DNA from: Sabethes cyaneus
Lineage: Eukaryota > Arthropoda > Insecta > Diptera > Culicidae
Direction: 5' to 3'
Assembly (NCBI RefSeq): GCF_943734655.1
Contig: NC_071354.1
Location: 13,808,501-13,872,500, forward strand
DNA: 64,000 nt
Shown here: one piece after another, positions 45,904-57,899 of the stretch
Layout: each line of letters begins with the position of its first letter
Numbering within the stretch: the first letter of the stretch is position 1
Program-made: the position numbers and the translations under genes
Notes under the pieces: generated by a model
Told to the model about the DNA's origin: nothing
The model's database searches: none
What the model saw: only the letters and a program-made list of their open reading frames with translations

Positions 45904-47490
45904 TTAGATACTGTGGTTAGGTCGAGGAATGCTCTGGAACTTGTGCCAATTTTCACCTTTCGTGATTTCGTGGATTTTCGAGACTCACACACAAGACAGG
46001 ACGAAGCAGTTACAGGAATTTACATAAACTATCCGTTTGCGAATTATTGTTTCCGAGTTCACTGTACAAAACGGTACGCAAATGAAAAATCCTATACGAA
46101 AAATGAAAATTGGGTAGCAAATTAAAGATCGATTTTTTGCTGGCAGTACAAAACATTACCTCCGTTCGTAGCACTAGGTTGATTGCACGTTATCGCACGG
46201 AATTAAAAATACTATTTAATAGATTTACCAACCAACAAACACACCAATTCTTACAATTTTTGATAATTTTTATCGCATGTTTTTACTACAGCGACGAACA
46301 ATAATTCAAGAAGACATGGACGACTGATTTGTCTGCTTCTGTGTTGCATCGACGACAGAGTTGCCAGCTTTTATTTTAAACTATAACATGTTTTCATTAA
46401 GAATATTAAAAAAAATACGAAAACAAATCAAAGTTGGGACGATTCGAACTGTGAATAAGACTGATCTGTTTAATTTCGCAAGGGCCTACAAAAATTTGAA
46501 GAGTTGCATAGAATTCTACACCTAAAATCTATAAAGCCGTAAAGCATATGCGTATAATATTATGTCCCACGGTTGGCAAATAAGCTAATCTGGGATCGTT
46601 GTCATAAAACATGTCATCAGAAATTGCAGTGACAGAACCGACAGAACACAAGTAACATTTGCTGGGTTTTAAAGTATGGCTTTGATAATTTGAACTATAC
46701 CATGCTGCTCAGATCATGCTCATTCGCAAGCTCATTCGCTAGCGCGACTGAACATTTCCAGCTCGACATAGCAAAGTGATTTATCTCACCAATTTTTGAT
46801 TGGAATAAAATTTTGCTTTTGGATACCATGCAAGGATTCATTTTCTACTAAACATATTCGTTTTTCGTCAAGAGTAACTTTTTAAGAGATTTGTCACATT
46901 TTTAAGGTACGTTTAGATTGGCGACATGTGGCTTGCAACTTTTTCCAAACTATGGTAACTTATCATAAGTGACCATTTATCATAAGTTCAGGTGGCGACA
47001 GAAGCAACAACTAGCAACATGTCGAATTCCACATGCTGCCAACAAATTGCCCAGATCAATGGACACTCTTTCGTATTTATAAAAAACTTTGAAATTGACA
47101 AATTTAAAAAAAAAACATTTATATTTTTTGTATAAAACTAAATAAAAATCAAAATCTGCGTATCATTTTGAACAATTGCAAATTTAAAATCTAAAAATTG
47201 TGCAAGGTACCCCGGGGCAAGTGGTAATGGAGCACATTTTCTCCAACTAAGCTTTTCTAGAAATGAAAGATATGACGCATACATGTGAATTACAGTAATC
47301 CCCCCAATAAGGACACTAATAGGGACCGCGTTAATCGAAACCGTGTTAATGGAGTCTACGTAGTATATAGCAATTGACTTAATTGGTTCCAACATGGAAT
47401 AACTCGTGATATTGACCATATAGAACGTTGATGTCTTCGACAAATTGTTTTCAGCAGATCGAGGGCTTTTCGTTGGACTGTAGTATTTCG
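45904..47490. other. Upstream region of the preli-like gene; AT-rich, no gene seen
   Basis: This should contain the preli-like promoter near 45,904-46,100 on the minus strand. Around 46,915-47,085 there are weak inverted ends (gtttagattggcgacatgtgg on the left; an imperfect opposite match near 47,050), a possible worn MITE that I could not delimit. Confidence 0.35.
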
Positions 47491-47960
47491 GAATTGCCTC
47501 ACTACGTGGCGCTAGCGTATATGTAATATTTTTGTATAGGCTGTATCTTCCACTGCTGGCTATCTAGAAAGTTGCGGTCTTCGGGAAGGTTGCTCAAATG
47601 ACTTCCACCTTCAAGATGGCATGGAAAATAGCGCAGAACTGACTCACTACGTGGCGCTAGTGTATATGTGATATGCTTAGACAGGCTGTATCTTGCGCTG
47701 CTGACTATCTAGAAAGTTGCGGTCTTCGGGAAGGTTGCTCAAATGACTACCACCTTCAATATGGCACGGGAAACAGTGCAGGACAAGATGGTATGGAAAA
47801 TAATGCAGAATTGACTCAATGGACAGCGCTAGTGTATTTGTGATTTTTTTGTGTTTGTCATAACTCATGATTTTGGTAATGTACAAGAAGTTGCCTTCTT
47901 CGGAAAGGTTGTTTAAGTGACAGTGGTCATTTAACTAGTTGGAAAATTAGCTAATATTTT
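47491..47960. repeat. Tandem repeat, three units of ~145-170 bp
   Basis: Units start at 47,491, 47,636 and about 47,808. Each contains ttgactcactacgtggcgct (third copy diverged), a segment of the form ggctgtatcttgcgctgctg, tatctagaaagttgcggtct tcgggaaggttgctcaaatg and a stretch with cacct tcaa.atggca. The third unit is longer because of a partial repeat (atggcacgggaaacagtgca) and is more diverged. An inverted partial unit lies at 48,340-48,440. No coding capacity. Confidence 0.85.
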
Positions 47961-48339
47961 GCTCGTTATTTAACACAATGCTGGTCGCTTACAAAAATTC
48001 TCTGCAAAATGCAACGTTGGCAGTCGATGAAATTCTTTTTTTCACTGCTCGCATTTAACTTACCAAAATCTGCAAAAATAATGGAATAATTCGAGTTTCC
48101 ACCACAACTGGTACTACCACCACTAATGGTGCGTCTACCCTAATTGTTCATGGATCATTAAGAATGTTTAGAAAGTAGCTGGAAATGCTGACGTGTAGGT
48201 GTTAACGTGACTGAGACAAATTGAATAAGTGAATTGGTGGTATTTCTCTGGCCATTTAGGAAGTAGCATTAATAGTTGGTAGATTAGCACGATAGATTTC
48301 TTTGCAGGTAGTAATGTTGCTAGAGGATAAAATTGAGCG

Positions 48340-48440
48340 TTGAGCGTTCATCATGAAGGTGGAAGTCATTTGAGCAACCTTCTCGAAGACCGCAATTTTC
48401 TAGATAGTCAGCAGCGCAAGATATTGCCTGTATAAGAGTA
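48340..48440 (-). repeat. Inverted partial unit of the 47.5 kb tandem repeat
   Basis: Reads gaaggtggaagtcatttgag, then caaccttctcgaagaccgca and attttctagatagtcagcag, which is the reverse complement of the core of the units at 47,491-47,960. With those units it forms a large stem-loop with about 400-800 nt between the arms. Confidence 0.8.
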
Positions 48441-48452
48441 TTACATAGAGTA

Positions 48453-49378
48453 GGGTGGGGCATAAGTGCGATGTTTGAAGTTGTCATCAATTTTCATGAG
48501 ATATAAATAAGCACAACAAAATATATTTTATATCGATGCAATAATTCAATATCTTCACATTCAACTATAAACCACCTGGGATAATAGTGTTATGCAAAAC
48601 AAATTCTTTATTTTTCTGATTAGCTGCCGAATCGCACTTTTACCCCACTAGCGGGGCAAACGTACGAAGCTCGAATCCATGAAATTAGCACAGCAGTAGC
48701 TAACAAAATCATAATATCTTCAATCTGCGATAAGTTTCGGTAACGAATATTCTAAATTTGCACCTTTCCTTTTTTCCGCTGGTGTGCTGCAGCCTCCGTC
48801 AGATCGAAACTTTACCAAACGTTTTTTTCCTGTTACACCAGCGGGTAGACAGTGTTTTCCTTCATCCGGCATCTATAGAGCACTCAGTTTTCTGCAAATC
48901 TTCCAGTTCTTGTATCTGCAATATCGTGCTTGAAACTGTATATAATTACCTATGTATTTTTGCCTCGTCCATGACTCGCACTTTTACCCCGTTCGCGAAT
49001 CGCACTTTTGCCCCATAGGCGCTTGACGGGGTTTGATCAAATTATAGAAAAGCGCAATATATTTTGCTGCTATAACTCTTCTCACCGCATTTTCAAAAGA
49101 GATTTGTGAATGATGTATAACGCTGCTACAAATTTTCAATAAGTAATATCCTCCTGCTGATATCGTATTTGCCGTATAATGAAAAATTACATCAAAACTG
49201 CCCTAAAATAGTATTTGCACGTAACTCAGCAACTATGCTTTGTAAACAACCTAAGTTTACGATAGATTTTAGCTGTCAAAGTAGTCTACCATCCATGTCA
49301 ATGCAGTCAATTTACTCGGAATCTGCACCGATAAATCATTGAATCGCTCTTTTACCTCCATCACACTTTTGCCCATCC
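48453..49378. mobile_element. Possible TA-type element with repeated cgcacttttacccc motif
   Basis: The left end after TA (48,451-48,452) reads GGGTGGGGCATAAGTGCGATG. The far end read on the other strand is GGATGGGCAAAAGTGTGATG. The same motif, reversed as aatcgcacttttacccc, recurs inside at 48,640, 48,973 and 48,996. The right flank is not TA, so the right boundary is uncertain and could be nearer 49,021. The frame 48,758-49,018 reads through these repeats and is not taken as a gene. Confidence 0.4.
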
Positions 49379-49641
49379 TTCAGCATCGTTGGCTCGAGCA
49401 GCACGTTCCTCACAATCATGTGGAAGATTTGTGCCTTGCCCATCTTGCCCGTGTCATCATTTACCTGATGAGGACGGGAAGGAAAACATGAGGAATAGGA
49501 AGGGGTGGATGAGGAAATTAGACAAACACAAACATATATATACCGCGAGATTTTTGTACCCCCGAGGGGATACTGCAATCCTTGGTAGTTAACTTATCAA
49601 AAGTACACCCCCTGGGGGGTATACTCATGATAAATAAGAGC

Positions 49642-50805
49642 TTATAGCTCAATACCGCTTTCGGTAAGAAACATCAAAATATCTCGCAATTTTAGTTTCC
49701 TAAAATTCGATTCATTTAAGACGTAGGATCCAAAGATCCTATGACGCAATTGTGCTACTGCAGGACAGTTGCAAATTACGTGATATGGTGTACCGTAGTC
49801 GGATTCACATAAATTACAATGAAACGATTCAGCTCGCTGAATCGTAGCCATATGATAATTTAGTCTGCAGTGACCAGTCAGTAATCTGACAAGAATACTG
49901 CAATTTACCTTTGAGTGTTGCAAAAGAAATTTAGCAACCTTCTCACAAGGCTTAATAATGAAACTTTTCGTTTGACGACAAGTTTCAAGATTTTCCCAAT
50001 AACGTACATGTTCAGATGAAAACCAAGATCGAATCTTTTGTTTTATCCAACATGCCGCAATTGGTAAAGCAGGTTCCGGTCCGAAAACCGACTTTTCTGC
50101 TCCAGATCTTGCCAGTTCATCAGCCCATTCATTTCCGGTTATACCAGAATGGCCAGGATCCCAAACCAGATGAACGGCATTTAGAATGCTTAGTTCTTCT
50201 AATTGGGTGTGGCAGGCGATGACTGTTTTAGATTTAGAATTAGCCGCGCAAAGGGCTTTTATAGCGGCTTGACTGTCAGAACAGAAGTAGATAATCTTGC
50301 CTATCAGTTCTTTCTGAAGTGCAAACTGAGCTCCGCACATAATTGCAAAGATTTCAGCTTGAAAAACAATGCAGTAACTACCCAACGAATAGGATTCCTC
50401 CAATTCCAGCTCACGGCAGTAAACACCAGCACCCGCGCGACCTTCGTACAAGGAACCATCGGTATAACAGACCACATAGTCGGAAATTTTCCTTTCCATG
50501 TAGCCTGACATCCAATCCTCTCTAGGAGGGAAGTCACTTGAGAAAGTTTTATACGGGAAAGTACGCATGAGCGTTACATCGCTAGGAGCAAGGGCAAACT
50601 TGTCCTCAGCAATAATTTGCGACCACAATCGAGTATGACCAGTGGAACCGTCCACAGACTGCCAAAGGCCAACCGCGTGTAGTCGATAAGCACATATTAG
50701 TGCCTCTTGCTTCAGCTTCAACCTAACCGTTAGTTCGAAAACAGACACTGAGGAAGCCTGCAAGTAGTAGCGAAATACGTATCTGTCATTGAATAAAATA
50801 CACAT
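49642..50805 (-). mobile_element. I/Loa-type LINE ORF2 3' part with complete-looking RNase H (387 codons open)
   Basis: An uninterrupted minus-strand frame covers the RT-RNase H linker, RNase H and the C-terminal zinc motif of a non-LTR retrotransposon. RNase H degrades the RNA strand after reverse transcription. Catalytic residues are all present: D116 (CYTDGS), E151 (FQAEIFAI), D177 (FCSDSQAA), H219 and D229 (DPGHSGITGNEWADELA). The C-terminus has C330-x2-C333-x8-H342-x4-C347, then HRIFGSYVL and a final LRDILMFLTESG. The RT domain itself is missing: the 5' edge is near 50,770, so the ATG at 50,805 is fortuitous and this is a 5'-truncated copy, not a whole gene. The lack of stops over 1.16 kb suggests a younger insertion than the other LINE pieces here. 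RNase H excludes the Jockey clade; the choice between I and Loa is inferred. Confidence 0.85.
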
Positions 50806-50869
50806 AGTAGAATTAAATTCGATAAGTTTTCTTATTTTTTATTTTTAAGTGCACATATGTCTTCCGTAA

Positions 50870-51150
50870 GCAAAATTACTGTCTCAAGTCCGTAGAGGAC
50901 TACCGGTCTGATTAGCGTTTTGTACATCGTTGCACATTACTCTCTCCAGCGTAGCTTTGATCGGCCGCATCAGTATGTCCGGGAACCCGTACTCGTGCAT
51001 TATCTGCCATAGCTGTTCACATTCAACTGTATCGTATGCTGCTCTGAAATCCAGGAAAATATGATGCGTGGGCACGTATTTCTGAAGGATTTGTCGGAGA
51101 GTAAAATTTGGTCCGTAGCAGCACGGGACCCCATAAAGCCCGCCTGATAC
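50870..51150 (-). mobile_element. RTE-like reverse transcriptase fragment (dead)
   Basis: The minus-strand frame shows GPNFTLRQILQKYVPTHHIF, then LDFRAAYDTVECEQLWQIM (RT motif A) and EYGFPDILMRPIKATLERVM. The pattern matches the RT start of the 28 kb RTE copy (DQIFTLRQI... DYKAARDTI). It ends after a few dozen further codons. It lies just upstream of the RNase H frame in the same orientation but belongs to a different clade, so the two are separate insertions. Confidence 0.75.
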
Positions 51151-52467
51151 TGCCCTAGGAATTACGTTGCTCGACGCAACAAAATCTGTAAATTATAGAT
51201 TATTTATACATAATTGGCATTCCAATTTATGCAGTTACATACGAATGGTAATTGTACAATTTGATATTTTACATTTAATATTAATCAGCTTTAATTGATC
51301 ACCTTGGTTCTTTTATTTTTCTGTGTCTCATATTTACAATTGTTGAAAAAATATTAAATGCCTTTAGTATAACTAGAAAGTTTAGATAGTTTTATTTGTT
51401 TTATTGTTTTACAACCCATCTGACTTAAAGTCTAAATGAAGTACTATTAACACTAATAAATTTTTAGTTTTATATTGATTATAATGTCACTAGTTGTGCC
51501 ATCAATAGGATTTTGTTATAGCATTGATGGATGAACCATTTGATGAAATATTATCTTTGGTTGTCTTTTCAGTGCCTTAACGTTTCTGTATCCTCTTCTG
51601 TTGGGTACTCTTACCACTGCCTCCACGTTTCTGTATACTAAGCATACACAATTTTCTATTATTTTATTCAAATTTAAATATAGATCCCACTTGGCCCGGT
51701 AAATGAGGCAAATGGAAATTGATTTTGAAAATCTTTTCTGGATTCATTTCATGTAAATCGACAGTTTTTATATGTAATTAAACCTTCAGAGTGAATGCTA
51801 CTAACGAGTTTATGTGTTAATATTTTTTGAAACGATGGTTCTACAATTGATGGAGGGACGGTAGGGGAAAGTAATGAATCTTTTTTTGGGAATGGTGGGA
51901 CAAGAGGGGAAAGGAAGGAGGGGAGGGGGGGGGGTAATAGGTAGCTACACATAACAAGTTGTCGTTGTGACTCCTACATTTTGTCCAATGCTGGAAGGTG
52001 CATGGGTCGAACCAAGCTATAATCAGAGATTATAACCGGATTGAAACCCACAACACCCGCCAGAGCGTGTGGCTCGCATAGAGACGCTGAACAAAAGCAG
52101 ACTGCGCAACCCCTCTTATTAATGTAGCGATGTATCTGGTTGGGTTATTTTTATACACAAATTGTGCCTCTTCCTCCGTCTAATGTGGAAACCATCGACC
52201 AAGAAGTTTGGATTTAACTTGTTTTTACTTTCAGGACGACGACACTATGCAGGCCCTTACGACTTGTCTCTCAGCGTGTTAGCCGCGATTCTCAGCGCGG
52301 GTTTTCTGAGAAAGGCTCCGTTCCTATGAAATTGACCAAACTCGTGTTAATGCCTGACCGCATTTCAAGGTCAAAGACTAAAAACACGATAACCAAATAA
52401 CAAATGGTGGTGTGGTACAATCGCCACCGAATTTAGATGTTTACTTTCTGACCTAAAACGAGCAATA
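51151..52467. other. AT-rich gene-free stretch with a possible SINE remnant
   Basis: No gene seen. On the minus strand, 52,095-51,960 reads like a worn tRNA-derived SINE (gagccacacgctctggcggg, then gtgggtttcaatccgg as a B-box-like motif, and a second ggttcgaccc). A G-run of about 19 nt with a few interruptions lies at 51,917-51,936. The SINE call is weak. Confidence 0.35.
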
Positions 52468-52552
52468 GGCCGTATGAATAAAACTGTTTACTTTGCTTTT
52501 CCCGTTTAAATCGTATGGGAGCATTTGCTCTAACTCTTTTATTCATACAGCC
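52468..52552. mobile_element. 85-bp TA-flanked MITE
   Basis: Ends GGCCGTATGAATAAAA and, on the other strand, GGCTGTATGAATAAAA (one mismatch in 16). TA on both sides (52,466-52,467 and 52,553-52,554). The unpaired centre contains gtttaaatcgtatgggagc. No coding capacity; a Tc1/mariner-type non-autonomous element is the likely class. Confidence 0.8.
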
Positions 52553-53799
52553 TAATATCTGTGGAAGGTGCCATGTTTCCTCCAATTAAACATCTAGGTA
52601 AAGTTTAAGCCAAACTAGAAAGGTTCAAATTTTGTCATCTTATCTACCTACTTCACGTGGAACTGCTCGTAAATCAAACGGGTCAGACAAAAATCCAATT
52701 TCTAGTTTCCAAGAGGAGTCACAAGCAGTTTGTAACTGGTAAATCGCGATTTAGTGGAGGCGCATGGTATTTCACACCGTTGCTCCTGCAGCTGCAGATA
52801 CACTCCACCCGAGCGATGATTTTTTTTCACCTACTCTTGTTGTATTTTGGTTTCCTCTGGTGGTGATAGCCGGTGGCGGTCAGAACGTCCATGACTCATT
52901 TTCCGGCTGTCATTGATACGCATAGGGCGCACGCACATACACATACACATACACACGCGAGCGCTTTAAAGCTTTTCCGCCTTGTCGTTCATGCCATGAT
53001 GGTTCATACTTCATACAAAAGTTTCCGAAGGTCCATGTTTCACATCCTGCCTGATCGGTTTGCTGAGGCGAGACGACAGAATGAAAAAGCTTCTCTCTTA
53101 CATGATGTTTTGTGTTGATATAGTTTAGTGAGTTGAGAAAACTCACGCTCCGAGCATTCTATCTTGTTTAGCTTGCTCCCTTGCAATGAGTGGTTTTAAC
53201 TGATGGATCTAAAATATGGTCCGTAATGTGAGTCTGGAAATCAGTAGGCGATGTTAATTCGGCGGTGTCAGTTCGGCTTAGGATTGTATTGCTATTGAAC
53301 ATCATAAAGTACTTTTTGGGTATAAATTGAACATTAATTGCTGAATTAAATTTGATGTAATAACAGTGAGAAAGTATCAGTTTAGCTAACACATCTTCAA
53401 CTGCTACAGTAAGAATTACTATCAGACGTAAACCTTTGAGAAGATGACTTAAAGCAAGGGTACCGACAAAGGGTCAGCAGTGAGTATCCTGTACGTATGT
53501 AGGCGCACGTGGTAGCACTTGTGTGCGTCGGAAAGGATCTCTGCTGGCTGAAAAAGCTCTCTCAGGCGAGAGGTCACTCACACTCACTTTGGAAAGGGCA
53601 AATTTTCCAGCAAGAGCAATAGTGTCGCCGCGTTGCGGGTTGCAGTTCAAACGAGCCACGAACGAGAACGGGTCGGGCAAAACTTCGTTCTTACGCCATA
53701 CAGAAAAAAAGTTCTTTTTATGTGAACAAGAAGCAGTAGAGACAGAGGGATAGAAACAGATAGAATCCTTCAATTAAACTGTTTCAAATTGTTTGGCTG

Positions 53800-54930
53800 T
53801 AGGAAAAGAAGAGCTGACAGTCTTTTGGGAAGACACAAAAACTTGAATTGAAGTTTTCCGCAGTGAAAAAGTGTGTGTGTGTGTGCGCGAAAAGAAAACC
53901 GTGTGTCAGAAGAACAGAACAACTTTTAAATTTCGCCGAGAAAATTGACTCGCAATTCTTTTTTCTAAATCCAGTGTTCTAACCGTGCGTACCTGTGAGC
54001 CCGAGAATAGGAATCGTCTTTCGATTTTTCTGCATTTCTAAGCAAATAAAAACCACCCACTTTTGGGTGGCATTTTTCTTGTGCCTCGTCAGCTTGCCAA
54101 TGCCCCAGCCAATGGATATACTTTCTGCTACTGCTGCTTCTTTTTGCTGTTCCGTAATTTCCTGGAGGAAAAAATCCGATCCAGAAAAGCAGAAAATTTG
54201 GATTGCCTGAGTTGCCGCTTTTTATACTGTACAGAAGTCCTATTTGAGTTTGGTTTTTCTTGGTTGCCCGCTTTGTGAAAAATCGCTACGGCTGCTGCTT
54301 TTATGTAATTTCACACTACGGAACGAGTACGGGATGAAGGACACGGCGGGGAAGAGCACCATAGTTGGATACCCTGCGGATAAAAATGCTTTCGTTTTAG
54401 CTGCTTTGTCGAAAGGAAAATACTGTGAATTGTTCTAGGCAGAATATAGTGAATCATTTTGAAGTTTGCTGTTGCTTGCTTCGCTTCAGTTTTTTCTTTA
54501 AAAAATTTGGTTTTATTTTTTCCTCCAATATTTTACAGTTGTAGATATTTGATGCTTATCTAAGATTCATCAATATAGTAGATATTTTGCAAAGTGCGTA
54601 GAAATCTGAGGAAGAAAATATCGCAAAAGTGATCAAAGAAGCAAAAATTTATTGGAAAATCGATTTCGGGAACACTCGGCAGTGTTCGGAAGAAAAAGTG
54701 TATTGCTCTCGGGATATAGTAAAGGCAAAATGCGGAAAAGATAGCAGGTGAAAAAAAAAGTCTTTGGTGTTTTTGAGTGGTTTTCGAAATCGAACCAGTG
54801 ATAGTGTTTTTTTGTGTGCGAATACTGTGTGACCCACGCCTAAAAACCTTCATCGATCAATAGCGGTAGACCTCGAGTCCAGTTTTTCCTTACCATCGTC
54901 ATCGGAGTGCAGAGCAGAGCCCAATTTGAC
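53800..54930 (+). promoter_or_regulatory. Candidate non-coding 5' exon/promoter of a gene outside the window
   Basis: The stretch has the texture of an insect 5' UTR: cagtgaaaaagtgtgtgtgtg, repeated gtgaaaa/aaagtg words, few ATGs on the + strand in its second half, and a possible donor gacggtaac near 54,930. It contains no transposon signature. There is no cognate coding exon in the window, so this is a guess from composition. Confidence 0.2.
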
Positions 54931-57890
54931 GGTAACATGTCCTTTAAGTTATTGCTGTCTCTCTACTTTTTAGCTTTGTGAAGGATGAAATGACAAAACC
55001 GAGCTTGTGAGCTTTCTGCTTAAAACTTTTGTAGTCTATTTTTTGATGCTTGAAAAGCTTTTATCGCTATTCTGTTCTCGAATTTTCATTTGTGCAACAC
55101 CGAAAGGACCCTTACAAGGGCATTCGGGTCTCAACAAATGAAAATTTTTCCTTCTCTCTGTGCTAAACCTTAAAATGGATATCCTTTTCTGTTCTCGAAA
55201 ATTATCGATTTTTCCATCCGTGTACAATATTTCTACATGCCCGTAAGAGATACAGAGTGAGAGAAGTGAGCGAAACTGAAGCTTTTGTCCTTACGAATGG
55301 CACTCATTCTCTATTGAAATCATTCTCCGTTCTCTCGCTTGTTTGCTCCTTGCTATTACTTTTAGTCTGCATTCAATTCCGTAAAGGTGGAAAACTTGCT
55401 TTAGGCTTTTGACATCTTTTGCAAGAATTTGATTAATGACTGTAACCCTAGAGGAGGAACCAGTAAAATCGATTTTTTTGCCTGTAATTTTGATCGATGA
55501 AATATTATCTAAATGTGTCATTAGAAATTTTTCTCATCTTAGCGAAGGACTCCTCACAAGTGAGAGCGAATGCGAAACAGCTTGCAATAGCGGAAAAGGA
55601 CTGAATTCGGTACGGTCGCTGCTCTTCTGTGTGTGATGGCCCCAAAGGTAGGGAGCAGAACACGAACCCGTCGTGTATGTGTGTGCTCGCGCGAGGAAGA
55701 AACGGCAGACACATAGGGATATCGATTTTCCTTGGCGCCCCGAATGCTGACACTATTTGATCTCTGCATTAAGCCTCCCTTCTCGGCTCCTTCGTGTTTC
55801 GCTTGTCCTCGCTGGTGGTCTGCTGTTGGCCGCTTTTGACTTGCCGCCTTGGGTGGATTCCGCCGCAGTGCTCTCGCGAAATCGTGCTCGCTGGCCGGCT
55901 AATAATTAGGTGCGTTTGTCCGCGCATCGCGGTACTGGACGGATGGAAGCAAGCTGGAAACGACCTTGTATCGAGTGCGATTAGTAAGCTAGAAGTTTGG
56001 ATTTCTCATCTAGGCAATGAATAATTCAATATTTGCAGTTAACCAAGCGAGAGCTGAGTGTTTCATCCAACAGAATTATTCATTTACAAAAATTCTCACG
56101 GCAGGTTGTTGGGTTTATTACATTGATGTAATAAAAACTGCGTTTTGGAAATTTAATTATTACTTGAATTGTAACAGCAGTAGGTTTCAAAACATTAAGT
56201 TTATGATTCAGACAGCAACATTTATGTATTTTAACTTATATGCGGAAAGGCTTATTTCACCAAACCCACTTTAGAAATTAGAAGATTAGTTTCTAAAAAA
56301 ATAAAAACTAAGTATGGCTAAACTTAGGGAATGACTTACAACATGTTATACAATTTTGGAAGCAATTTACCCTATAAGCTGTTTTTATTTTCAACGATCC
56401 ATTGAGTTTTTTTTAGTTTTTTGCCTCACGGTTCCATGATACCTAATAACATACAGTTTTTGTACCATTATATTGATTATTTTATCTACCTTTTGTTATT
56501 CAAGTAGCTGTCCTCATTCAAATTTTGGTGCTACTACCAGTTGTTAATAGATAAATAATTTCAGTGATGCACAGTCCTGTGTTTAGTAGGACACAGTAAA
56601 ATTTTGATTCAATTGCCAGATCGGAAAAAATCTTGGGGTAAAAATTCATTTGGATTGGACAGTTCCAGACAAAAGCTTGTCTTCCGTAAAGCTATGATTA
56701 GCTTGGGGAAAAAGATTTATTTCTTTCGCCTCGTTTATAAATATGGCCATATATATTTATAACTATTACAGGGCTAACTAAAACTGTGCCGTTTCAGTTT
56801 ATGACTCATTGGTTTATGTGCGGGTTAATTAATCGTGGACTATGAATATCTCTAATATCATTCTCTTCATTTCATTTGGTTACTCACGTTATGGTTCATA
56901 AAAGTATCAGATTATTACACCCTTAGAACTGATTTTCTAGCTCGACAGAAATTTCGGAAATTTTCAACTTTGTTGATATTTCAGCAAAAAATGTCCTGAA
57001 AGCATCTTGCTGGGATTTCGGTTTGTCTGACAAACCGATTTTATCGAATCTCGTCAGCACAATTTGCCGAATTAGTCGTAAAAAACAGTTCATGCCGAGG
57101 TCAGCTAAAAAAACTTGTTGAAATTTCGGTTTAAATGATATTTAAATGCCGAATATCATGTGAGGCGCTATATCTCTGCATATTAGCGTTGATAGCAGAA
57201 AATGTTTATCAACTCAGGGATTGTTTTACATAATAGCTGATGAACTGATGTTCGTAACATGATTTTCGAGCCATCGTATATCTCGCATACATGCATACAT
57301 GTGCAAATAAGCGGATTAGTATTTTCCGATGTAAAATATTAAATTACTAGTTAAATTATGATTGTTTATGTGGACCATTACCATTATATTAAACTAGTGA
57401 CAGCCCGCGTGCATCGCATCGCGTCTAAATTAGAGTAAATTGGTGGTACTCAACCAAGTTTTCTATAACTTCGACGAAAAGACACTTTTTTGCTGTGATA
57501 ATTTAGATAGCGTAGGTAACTGGAATGCATGACCAAAACACCAGCTTTGTACAAAGCGTGAAGAGCGCGAGCTGAGATGTTTACCATGAAAATATGGCGT
57601 CCTGTCAGGGACCTGGTTTGGGTTACAAACGGCTCTTATATAGGACTAGCTGACCCGACAAACTTCGTATTGCCACAAATTAACCTGTGTTGTACATAAA
57701 TCATGAATCTCGGATGATCTTTGTCACAATCTCGAGTTTTGCAAGCCCCCCAGTGGGCGGCGCTTCCGACGGCGGGTCACCGGCAACACTCGCGACCGTC
57801 TCGTCCTGAATGATCTAGTGTTACTATAGATAGTTTTTGTAGTCTTGTATTGACTAATGTTTTATGGAAGAGTCTCGAATTTCTCGAGTT
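54931..57890. other. Gene-free stretch before the satellite array
   Basis: Only short open frames are seen. Near 57,643 the sequence actagctgacccgacaaact tcgtattgcc resembles the edge of a common dispersed insect repeat, and 57,390-57,640 looks similar in style (actagtgacagcccgcgtgc), but neither could be classified. Confidence 0.35.
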
Positions 57891-57899
57891 CGATTAGTT

